Shown: positions 54,740 to 64,000 of the stretch, in pieces
Position numbering within the stretch: the first letter of the stretch is position 1
How the letters are laid out: every line of letters begins with the position of its first letter
Assembly (NCBI GenBank): GCA_963971425.1
Contig: OZ020520.1
Coordinates: 8,598,553 to 8,662,552 of the forward strand
DNA length: 64,000 bases
Direction of reading: 5' to 3'
Source: Bryoerythrophyllum caledonicum
Taxonomy: Eukaryota; Streptophyta; Bryopsida; Pottiales; Pottiaceae
Translations under genes and position numbers: made by a program
Notes under the pieces: generated by a model
What the model saw: only the letters and a program-made list of their open reading frames with translations
Told to the model about the DNA's origin: nothing
Database searches by the model: none

Positions 54740-56934
54740 CTACCTACCCTGCGCCAACTTCTCAAGCCTCTTCTTCTCCTCCTTCCTTCCACGCTTCTTG
54801 GAGCTTTGGCTTGAAGAAGGGGTGGGTGCGGCTGTAGCAAGTGCCATCAATGGTGCCAAAGTGGCCTGTGAAGGCTGAGTCGGCGTGGCAAACGGACGGG
54901 GCACAATTTCCCTTGCAGAGAAAGGAGTGGGTAGAAGCACACTAAGGTGGGTGCACTTTCATACAACCTATTGTACCAAAAAAGTGGTAAAAGTCAACCC
55001 TTCTTTGGGATCCAATTTGCCTTGTATACATTGAGTATAAACATGAATATTTTTAGCATTCCTAAAGCGTGGCAGGTGGTGTGACACGCGCGGCTTTAAG
55101 AGCCTCGAAAGTTGCGCCTGTTGGAGTTTATGGAGGCGTTTAAGAGGTTTAATTTGTACTATATTTGTACCTTTGCGGGAGTGGAAGGTGTTTCAGTTTG
55201 CCACCTTTTACTCATATTACTTAAAAATCAGTTTGCTACCCACATGGGGATCCCCTTAAAACGACTGGATACTGAAAAAAAAACAAAGTTTGGATCATTT
55301 TTGAGTATATTTTGCCCAAAAATAATTTTAGCACTTTGACCGTAAAAATCACAATGAGCGACTAAAAATTATCACAACTTTTAATGTGCATTTGAAGGAT
55401 TTAAACATGTTCTTCCACTATCTAAGTGTGAATTTGTACTATCTTTTGTCAAACAACATGATATTCGTACTTTTGTTGTTTTTATCCAGACTATGACGTA
55501 CCTTCTGAAAGTTAAAAAAGTACATATATACATGTGTTCCCAATGTTTTTTGAAGTAAAGCACAATAGTTTTACAATATTCATTAGTATTGCTAACATCA
55601 TTGCCAAAAACATTAGTACTTTTGCATTGGGAGCACTACTAATCCGGCCATTGAAGTTTGGGACCCCCTGAAAAAACTGCTCGTGACGTACTAAGTGCTC
55701 CGACCTAGCTTGCTTCCACCCTAGCTTGCTTCCACCCGAGTACCAGTTCCGGTGGAGGTGAGTGGCAGAGAAATTGAAACCGGATGAAACTTTGGCCTAG
55801 CTAGGGGAATTGGTACCTGGTTCGGAGTCGTCATGATATCCGGGCCGGATGTAAGAACCGAGAGGTGCCACTGAGAAGAACTTTCACTGGTAGTCTTTCC
55901 TATCTTGATTGCGAGGTAGTTCTCATGCATTTCCTATAGTTCAGTCAATACAGTCAATAAATTATTTTTTCCTTCACCGCCTGGACGAGTCCTTGGATGG
56001 GTGGGTTGCCCACCAAACTGCTCACATGTGCCAATGTCTTGTTTGTGTCTTTTACGTACACACGAAGGGCTTCAATTAGCTCGGATGCCCGGTATGTCTT
56101 GTCTCCGAGGTGTGCGGGTCGCGTAACGGCTGCGCGGAGTGCAGCTCGAGTTCGAGTGGAAGGGGCTCCTCCGTCTCTCCTTCTCTGACGCTTGGGGGGT
56201 GGAGGTGCCTCTTCTTCTGATGGGGAGGAAGTGCTTCCTCCTTCAGAGCCCGACTCGAACTCCAATTCCGTCCCCTGGAATTTCTTCATCATCACATGAG
56301 TCTCGTACACCGTAGTCTCCTCGGGCGTCGTTTCCTTGAAGTGATGATAGAGGTGGATCAAGAAGGGACAAAGAGGAGATCGCTTGGCATTGCTAACACT
56401 CTTTGTCAATCGGAAAACTACGTCCTTCACAATGATGGCCCAATTCACCATCCTCTCCCCTAGATAAGATCCATACACGGTATTGGCAAGAGTCACGGTG
56501 ACCCGTGTAGGTTTTTCAGGGTGCAGAATTGGTACGAGGAATGCAAAGACCCGTCGGGCTCGAGGGTCTATGCAATCCTTCAAACCGTAACCATTCTTGG
56601 AGTCCTTGGTGTTGAATTGTCCCTTGGCATACTCCTCCTTCTTCAAACTCGTCCATCCTGCCCCATGCCAAGGAAATTTGTACACCTCCTGCCACTTTCC
56701 CATAGTCCACGGACTTGGGCAAGCTCGGATACTGTCTCCTTTAGGGTCTGGCAACGAATCTTGCCTTAATTCCTGTATAGTGGACTCAATGCAAAAACTC
56801 CAACAACATTCCAAAAGAGAGAGGCATCCCATGCGGAGAAGATCCTCCTTGAGTTTGGTAAGCTCAAGGAGGTCCTTGGCGATGGCGGGAAAAATGGCTT
56901 TGACCGAGGCCATTACCAGGGTGGAAGAGGCCAT
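54740..56934 (-). pseudogene. Best-preserved copy of the LTR-borne gag-like ORF
   Basis: The main frame (56934-55954, 326 residues) begins MASSTLVMASVKAIFPA. It continues with ELTKLKEDLLRMGCLSLLE, WTMGKWQEVYKFPW, GYGLKDCIDPRARR, FLVPILHPEKPTRVTV and GERMVNWAIIVKDVV. An acidic segment (ELEFESGSEGG) and a basic QRRRDGG segment follow. After a stop, related sequence continues (IGKTTSESSS..., 55930-55721). A ~0.75-kb insertion follows, then the C-terminus ending EKKRLEKLAQGR at 54740. Homologues: 13818-14462, 47106-47500 and the E gag. No protease, RT or zinc knuckle is present. A structural role is inferred. Confidence 0.65.
54950..55700. mobile_element. AT-rich insertion in the LTR ORF
   Basis: The gag-like frame is interrupted here compared with the 47.1-47.5 kb copy. 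The ends look inverted: AGCACTAAG on the left, CTAAGTGCT on the right (one mismatch). No TSD could be settled. The interior has no gene. Confidence 0.45.
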
Positions 56935-57099
56935 GATCCCCCCTACTTCCTCGTTTTACTTCCTTCCCTCTTGTTTGCAATTCTTGGGTACCAGGTGCTC
57001 CCTCGTGGACTGACTTGGAGTACCGACTCGTCTTCTCGGGTTCCCCAAGTTCCATGCTCCGGGCTGGACCTCTCCGGTGCTGCAGCTGGTGTGATGGTG

Positions 57100-58140
57100 C
57101 TTCTAGGCGGGTAAGTGGTGGTGCCTCTGGCTCGGCTACTACAGTACCCTCCAGGCTGTAAGGAACAGGGCCTCTGAGCTTACGTCAAAAGTGCCTCTGG
57201 GCTGTAAGGATGAGTGCCTCCGGGCTTACCTCGACAGTGCCTCCGGGCTTGTACGTGAAGGTGCCTCCGGGCTTTAAGAGTGCCTCCGGGCTTGTACGTG
57301 AAGGTGCCTTCGAGCTGTAAGGATGAGTGCCTCAGGGCTTACAAGGATGAGTGCCTCCGGGCTTACAAGGATGAGTGCCTCCGGGCTTACAAGGATGAGT
57401 GCCTTCGGGCTGTAAGCAACAATGCCCCTGGGAGTAAGGATGAGTGCCTCCAGGCTTACCTTGACAACATCTCCGGGTTTGTACGTGAAGGTGCCTCCGG
57501 GCTGTAAGCAACAGTGCCTCCGGGCTTGTACGGGAAGTTGCCTCCGGGCTGTAAGCAACAGTGCCTCCGGGCTTGTACGCGAAGGTGCCTCCGGGCTGTA
57601 AGGATGAGTGCCTCTGGGCTTACCTCGATAGCGCCTTCGGGTTTGTACGTGAAGGTGCCTCCGGGCTGTAAGCAACAATGCCTCCGGGCTTGTACGTGAA
57701 GGTGCCTTCGAGCTGTAAGGATGAGTGTCTCCGGGCTTACAAGGATGAGTGCCTCCGGGCTTACAAGGATGAGTGCCTTTGGGCTGTAAGCAACAGTGCC
57801 TCCGAGAGTAAAGATGAGTGCCCCCAGGCTTACCTTGACAGCATCTCCGGGCTTGTACGTGAAGGTGCCTCCGGGCTGTAAGCAACAGTGCCTCCGGGCT
57901 TGTACAGGAAGATGCCTCCGGGCTGTAAAGATGAGTGCCTCCGGGCTTACCTTGACAGCATCTCCGGGCTTGTACGTGAAGGTGCCTCCGGGCTGTAAGC
58001 AACAGTGCCTCCAGGCTTGTACAGGAAGATGCCTCTGGGCTGTAAAGATGAGTGCCTCCGGGCTTTCAAGGATGAGTGCCTCCGCGCTTACCTTGACAGC
58101 GCCTCCGGGCTTGTACGTGAAGGTGCCTCCGGGCTCAGCT
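57100..58140. repeat. Minisatellite 'gtgcctccgggctt' in the Gypsy-2 LTR
   Basis: About 1 kb of ~21-48 bp units combining 'gtgcctccgggctgtaag', 'gcctccgggcttgtacgtg' and 'aaggatga'. There is a higher-order duplication of roughly 370-380 bp. All open frames here are repeat translations. Confidence 0.9.
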
Positions 58141-58700
58141 CGTCCTCTCACCTACTCCTGGCTCAGCTCGTCTCTCTCTAATCAGTGGTGCTATAGAGGT
58201 CAAGTGGGGTCGGTTAAGTAGTTGACCCGAGCTTAAGGGGAAGGATCCGATGGGTTGCGGCTGTAGATTCCACGTTCCTTCCTTTCGTTCCAGCTATTGC
58301 TCCGGGCTCGGCACGTTCGATTCTCACTTTACAACTTGCGTTTGTCTCTCACTCCTCGTCCAGATCAATCTTCAGGGCGTGGGTTCCGGGCTTGGGGTCC
58401 GAGCTTGGGCTCTAGCTTGGGCTCCGGGCTTGGGATGGCTCTGTCCTTGGCCATATCTGCGCTTGGGCTGTATTGGCTCTCGGGGCGATGGTTTGAGCTC
58501 CGGGCATGGGCTGGTCCCAGGTCCATGCTTCGTGGTTTTAAGGTATCCTTACAGCCCCTATTAATCTTGCTTCCTAACCTATCTAATAAACTATACCAAA
58601 GTAGTATTAACCTAAAACCTGAACCAATTAGTCTAGGATTAGCATAGTTAACCTCTTAACTAAAAAAAATTGAAATTTGTGGTACGATATTACCCCCTTC

Positions 58701-61700
58701 TCACATGGGAGCGTCCTTCCGAGCAGACAAACTGTCTTCTAACTCGTCCTGTTTCTTCATTCTCGCGGTATAATTTCACTCGTGAACCGTTGGTTCTAGT
58801 CTCCAAAAAGTTTCTTTGCAAATCCTTTAGTTGTAAGGATCCATTTGAAAACACCTCATGTACTTCAAAGGGACCCATCTATGTACTTTACCTGGGAAAT
58901 CTTGGTGTCTGCTATCAAAGTACAGGACAAGACTCGCAACTTCAATGCCCTTGTTGCTGGTCAGCTTTAGATCGTAAATCCTCTTCCTTTGAGCTTGGAC
59001 CTCCCTCGTTTGTTGTAGCGTGTCACTTCGGGCTTCTTCCAGGCCATCAATTTCGGCAAACCGTGCTTCTAGGGAGGTACTCCGCGTGGTGCGTTTGGAG
59101 GCCAAGACTCTATGGGTTTCTATGTCCATCTCGATGTGCTGCAACACCTCTTGTCCATGGACCAGGAAGTAGGGGCTCCTTCCGGTGGTGGTCTTCCTTG
59201 TAGTGTTATAAGCATACACGGTGGAGAAAAGCTTCTTGTCCCAGTTCGTTTTGTGTGCCGCAACTACCTTGTTGAGGATTCCCCCCACTATATCATTTGC
59301 ACGCTTGGTAAGACCGTTGGCCTTTGGGTTATAGGGCGTGGTCTTCCTATGCTTGATGGCATACCTAGAGGTTAGATCCTGAATTACTTCATTCAGAGAG
59401 TGAGTACCCCTGTCACTAACAATCTCAAGGGGGTGACCAAACCTCATACATATTTGTTCAAAGAGGAAGGCAGCCGAGGTGTTGGCGTCATTTCTCCTGG
59501 TTGCTCGAGCTTTGACCCACTTAGTGGCGTAATCCGTGGCTAGGATGATGTACCTGCTTCTATTCTTGTTCACCAGAAAAATGGGGCCGATGAAATCTAT
59601 TCCCTATTTCTCGAAGGGTGCCAAGGGAATGATGGGAGTCAAGGGCCAATGATTCAGGGTGGCCAGATTGTTGGTTCGTTGGCAAGGGTCGCAACTTTAG
59701 ACAAAGTGCTTTACGTCTCGGTGGAGATGCTACCACCAGTATCCCGCCGCTCAAATCCGCTCCACGGTGCTCATCACAACAAAGTGTCCTAACGCAGGGT
59801 GATCGTGTAAGGCACGGATGACAGGTCTTCTCTCTTACAGCTCTAGACACCTTCGTAACTTCTCGTCGGGTCCAAACTTGAAAAGGATCCCTTCAATGAG
59901 GGTGTAAGGAGCTACCTTGTGCTAGAATACGGCCTTCTCTTCTCTGCTACTCCCTTCCGGGTACGTGTGATCCCGAAGGTAGGATCGTATGTTCTTGTAC
60001 TCTGAGTCTTCGTTGGGATCTGTTTGGAAGATCAACTCTTCTTCCGTGGTCTTTCCTTCTCCTCCAGCGTGACGCTTCTCCGTGGTCCTTGGCTCGGAGT
60101 GATGATGGTGGGCAGGGCGTTCCTGAAGGATATCCGGATTTTGATCCATGTTGTCTCCCAGGTTGGAATCCGATATTGAGTCCGGGAACTCGTCGGTGAA
60201 CTCTATTTCTAGGTCGTTGGTACTTTCCGACCCTCGTTTTTGCGACAGGTAGTCAGCGTTTTGGTTGGCTTTGCCGGGTTTTACTCTCACCTCGTAGTTA
60301 AACTCTTGAAGTAGAAGTATCCAGCAAGCAATCCTCCCTGAAAGGTCAGGCTTGTTCACAAGGTACTTCAATGAGTCATGGTCCGTGTGGAAGACTATCT
60401 TGTATTCAAGAAGGTAATGGCGAAACTTCTTACAGGCGTACACCACTGCCAAAGCTTCCCTCTCGGTGGCCGTGTAGTTCCTCTCCGCGGCGCTCATCTG
60501 ACAACTAGCGTAGATGGGCTTTTCTCTGCCACTTGGTCCTTCCTGCCACAAGATTGCTCCTAGGCACCATCGAGATGCGTCAAGAGTAACGTGAAAATCC
60601 TTATCCCATCGCGGAGGGGATAAGATAGGTGCGGACAATACTCGTACCTTGAGTTCTTCAAAGGCCTCTTATCTTTGTTCTGTCCACGCAAAATCCTTTT
60701 CTTTCTTGAATAGTTCCGTGAGAGGGGCAGCCAATTGGGCATACTTGTTGATGAACCGCCGGTAGTAGCCTACGCATCCCAAAAACCTTCTTATTTCTTG
60801 CACATTGGTCAGTGCCAGTAGCTAGAGTATCGCCTTTACCTTATCGATGTTGACATGCAGTCCCTCCTTGTTGACAACATGCCCCAAAAGTACGCCGGAG
60901 AGCATCGCAAAGAAACACTTACCCGGGTGTAGTTTCAAGTTGGTTTCTCGGCACCTCTCGAACGTCTTCCGCAAGTACCCCATGTGGCCCATGTGGGTAC
61001 TGAATACCGCAAAATCGTCTATGAACACTTCCAAGAAATGCTTCAGGAAGTCTTGAAAGATGTCCATCATCAAGCGCTGAAAAGTGCTAGGTGCGTTGCA
61101 CAACCAAAAGGGCATGCAGTTGAATGCATAAGTGCCCCATTCCGTGGTGAAGGTCGTTTTCAGTTGGTCGGCTTGTCTAATGGATACCTGATTGTACCCG
61201 GAGAACCCGTCCATGAAACTAAAGCACTCATTCCCTGCTATGTGATCCAACACCATGTCAATGAAAGGAAGGGGGAAGTAGTCTTTCTTGGTGGCCGAGT
61301 TTAACTTACGAAAGTCCTGGCACACACGTATTTTTACCTTCCCATCTCGTCCCACCTTCTTGGGTACGATCACTATGGATGAAACCCACTCCGACTTGTT
61401 GACCGAGTATATGAACCCAGCCTCCAACAGTTTGTCCAACTCCTCCTTTACCATAAGTGAATACTTAGGGTTCAGGCGGTATTGGCATTGCCTGACCGGT
61501 ACAGCACCGTCTATTAGATCGATCCCGTGCTCTCCTCACCCGGCGGGTATACCGGTCAGGTCGGAAGTCTCCCAGAAAAATACATCCACAAACTCTTGTA
61601 GAAGATCTTCCTCTCTCCTTTCGTTAAGTTCTTTCCGAGGTCGAACGGCTTGCCTGGAAGGACTTCGAGGGTGTCGTAATCTTCAGGTGATACGACAGGT

Positions 61701-62608
61701 TTGGTGCGATCTTCTCCATCTAATCCGAGCAGGCTTGGGTCGCACAATTGTGGGGGTGTTTGTAGATGTTCACCTTCTTGTATCGGAAGGGTCCGTCCTT
61801 CTAATTGTTTCCTTACCCACTCTTGAGTAAGGAGCTGTGAAGCCTCTCCTAACGAGGAATCTTCCTGATGGAATGGGTTGGCGTCCGGTCTGGGCTCTTT
61901 CCCGTCCAGCTCCTCCACCTCCCCTTGCTCCTGGACTGCCTCCACAAATCCATAGTCCGTTTCGACTTGGTCCCTAAAGTTCTCCACCAGGTAGGACGAG
62001 GTAGAGTCATTTCCTTCGTGGTCTGACCAATTGGAGGTATAACCTTCATTGTCACTGGTCTCTCCCATGGCTTCTTCGTATTTCCATGGAAGAGAGGTAG
62101 GTGGGTTGCCAAAGGTGAACTCTTTTTTACCTTAGTTCACTCGTACGTCTAGAAGATATAACCAAGGGCATCCAAAGAGCAATAGAAAAGGCTTACCCAT
62201 TTCTACTTTAAGTATGACGTAGTTGAAGAGATAGGTGATGGGACCTATCTTGGTGGGAATACTGGACAACCTTCCTAAAGGTAAGACCCGGGATTGGTCG
62301 GCCATCCGTAGGACTTGATTCGTATGATCAAAGGCCGTACACCCTAGGTCATTGGCGGTCTCTTCTGTCATGAGGTCGACTCCCGATCCTCCATCGACAG
62401 GTACATTACGGATAACACCCATCTATCTCTACGGTTATTTCCGGGGCGCCGTAGTCTTCTACTGCGGAAAAGTTTACGGCCACAGTGGGAAGTCGTATCC
62501 TACGTTGTCTAGAATGGATACAAGCTTCTTTGTCTATCTTCTGGTAATTAGGGTTGTCTCGTAACACCTGGCCTATAGTCACGTTGGCCTGTAATCCTCT
62601 AATGTCTT
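58701..62608 (-). pseudogene. pol: Gypsy-2 pol: protease, RT, RNase H, integrase
   Basis: Same order as Gypsy-1. The protease VDGGSGVDL is near 62400. RT (61454-60822) has CQDFRKLNSA, FSGYNQV and FIDDFAVF. RNase H (60638-60230) has YTATEREALAVVYACKKFRH and ANQNADYLS, and integrase (about 59850-58830) has SDRGTHSLNEV and YNTTRKTTTGRSP. Several stops break it, near 62130, 61540, 60670 and 59605. It is the reference for the unoccupied insertion site of the large DNA element (62420-62430). A family D unit cuts it at 62609. Confidence 0.88.
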
Positions 62609-63812
62609 TGTGAGCCGCTAAAACGGCTCCCGACAATGAATGGACCGCACATCAATTGTGTTAGGTTCAACTAGTAGTTGAAGTGGGTAATCCAATAAGA
62701 TTAACCCATGATTATTGATCAATATGGCTAAATGGCCTTCCCATTCACTAATTCCTTAAATAGGAGCCACTTTATGGTGACCACGGGTTTTATTAAGTTA
62801 ACCAAAAAATAATTAGGGAAGGAAAAAATGAAGAGAAGGAAAAAGAAAAAAGAAAACAAAAACAATAGAAAAGAAGAAAAGTAAAGTGGTGGGAAAAACC
62901 ACGGGAAAAAAAATTAGGAGAAGAAGAAGAATGATGATGAGGAGAAGGAGAAAGAATAAAAAGGAGGCTCAAAAAAGCCCTTAAAAAGTAGAAAAAGAGG
63001 GGTCCAAAAGAAGTGGGAAACAACCCTCACCATCACTTGGTAACTTAATCCTAACCCCGAGCAAGGGAAATTAAATTTAGGTAGATTAAATTAGATTTAG
63101 CACCCTCGGAAATTAGCTAATAGCTCACTTATTGAGATCATGCACACCCATGTGGCATGGAGTCAATGTTTAGATTTAGATATTCCTTGGTTAGTGGGAC
63201 ACCCACTCTTGTTAAATGCAAGGGTGGCACGGAATTAGTAGATATAGGTTTAATAGGTTTTATAAGAGGTAAGCCATTAATGGAAGGAGGCCAAAGGTGG
63301 CAGCGAACCTTTTTGGGAACTCAAGGAGAACGAAGGTTGGGGGGTTACTCCCTGGAGAGGTGGCATTCGGTTGGAGAGAGGCAGTAGGAGAAGGGAGAAC
63401 AGGGGTGTGGAGAGAATGTGCGAGGAGAGGAACTGAGGGAATGAGAGCCGGAAGCCTCGGCCACTGAAAGTGTGAATTAGGTAAGAGCAGGAGCTGAACA
63501 GAGCTCGAAGAGGACGAGACCACGAATAAGACCAGAGCACGAAGAGGACGAGATCACGAAGAGGACCAGAACACGAAGAGGACGATATCACAAAGAGGAC
63601 CAGAACACGAAGAGAGGAGGTCACGAAGAGGACGATATCACGAAGAGGACCAGAACACGAAGAGGACGGGATCACGAAGAGGACCAGAGCTCGAAGAGGA
63701 CGAGACCACGAAGAAGACCAGGACACGAAGAGGACGAGATCACGAAGAGGACCAGAACACGAAGAGAGGAGGTCACGAAGAGGACGATATCACGAAGAGG
63801 ACCAGAACACAA
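62609..63812 (+). mobile_element. Family D unit, copy d, cut by a gypsy LTR
   Basis: TGTGAGCC at 62609 follows GTCTT. The usual D 5' half is present. A minisatellite from about 63490 has units of 'gaagaggaccagaacac' and 'gaagaggacgagatcac'. At 63813 the sequence switches to TGTCGTACC, so the D unit is interrupted and its right end is outside the window. Confidence 0.8.
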
Positions 63813-64000
63813 TGTCGTACCACAGATTTTTTGTTATTTTTAGTTAGGTACATATAGGTATTAAAAGTAAGAAAGGTAGCTAGGCTAGAAGGTTATTCCC
63901 ACCCGGGATTAATCTTTAATTAAGATTAGGATAAGAGGAATACGGGGCTTTTATAAAAGCTTTAATAGTAGCAAGAAGGGACCTAGAGCTATGACTTAGA
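63813..64000 (+). mobile_element. Start of a third gypsy LTR, plus orientation
   Basis: TGTCGTACCACAGATTTTTT matches the minus-strand LTR start at 15546 and continues with the same sequence ('cccacccgggattaatcttt', 'tacggggcttttat'). It has inserted in the minisatellite of D copy d and runs off the window. Confidence 0.85.

Larger units (their letters stand above)
53430..58689 (-). mobile_element. Gypsy-2 3' LTR (~5 kb, carries an ORF)
   Basis: On the minus strand it starts TATCGTACCAC at 58689, after GAAGGGGGTAA, and runs through a minisatellite, a gag-like ORF, a TATA-like TATAAGAG (near 54505) and the 'cacctgttattcccatccac' repeats. It stops at about 53430, roughly 110 bp short of the end seen at 45412. 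At 53530-53670 'cctacctcgtacgt' is repeated about ten times. The order is the same as in both Gypsy-1 LTRs. Confidence 0.65.

Noticed and set aside
57274..58151. Open frames of 140-240 codons with repeated Cys/Leu-rich motifs.
   Set aside because: Again minisatellite translations inside a gypsy LTR, with long open frames in several registers on both strands.

Overview
The window reads as repeat-dense nuclear DNA of a streptophyte plant. Supporting signs are Ty3/gypsy retrotransposons with a tRNA-Asp-type primer site, degenerate CCCTAAA tracts and spliceosomal introns. A seedless lineage (moss, liverwort, lycophyte, fern or charophyte) is my guess from the protein families; it is not proven. 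I see no ordinary single-copy host gene and no tRNA or rRNA. Nearly everything is transposable elements nested in one another, and several have boundaries I can place to the base from terminal inverted ends and target-site duplications (TSDs).

Layout. Bases 1-121 are a fragment of a second copy of the large DNA element described below. From 122 to 11949 lies a decayed gag-carrying element. It is interrupted by an LTR-like unit (family D, 526-6728, TSD GCTTG), which itself contains a solo LTR (family C, 1029-3620, TSD AGCTA), and by another solo LTR (family F, 7861-9703, TSD CTCCT). From 11950 to about 49.9 kb is a minus-strand gypsy element ('Gypsy-1'): 3' LTR 11950-15546, pol 15558-19282, gag/protease pieces at 38568-39157 and 41858-42043, gag start near 44.8 kb, PBS 45389-45406, and a 5' LTR from 45412 rightwards. 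It has been split by the large DNA element, a second family C solo LTR (39158-41852, TSD CTCGG) and D copies (42044-44355; 47505-49876, TSD TAAAG). A second gypsy copy ('Gypsy-2', minus) fills roughly 53.4-62.6 kb. It is interrupted at 62609 by another D unit, into which a further gypsy LTR (63813 to the end, plus strand) has inserted.

The centrepiece is a 19,277-bp element at 19287-38563, inserted in Gypsy-1 between protease and gag. It has ~29-bp terminal inverted repeats beginning AACACCATATTCG and a 4-bp TSD (ATCT). It carries two main divergent genes. A minus-strand, at least seven-exon gene (27768 to 20701) encodes a ParB/sulfiredoxin-like segment with an INGQHS motif, a segment resembling a degenerate DNA methyltransferase, a low-complexity/coiled-coil region and an FCP1/NIF-like HAD phosphatase domain. 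A plus-strand gene (35112-37554) encodes a DUF7869-type, transposase-like protein. A small minus-strand gene lies at the left end.

Scattered through this element, and not seen by me elsewhere in the window, are about thirty palindromes of 21-33 bp (TTTAGCTCGA, one base, then the reverse complement). All the clear full-length ones lie in introns or intergenic DNA. Two sets form phased arrays: six copies at 51-53 bp spacing in the first intron of the minus gene, and seven copies at 46-47 bp spacing upstream of the transposase-like ORF. A 238-bp non-autonomous relative (31516-31753, TSD ATAA) inside the element has the same termini and a single palindrome. I regard this palindrome-bearing transposon as the best candidate here for an undescribed system.
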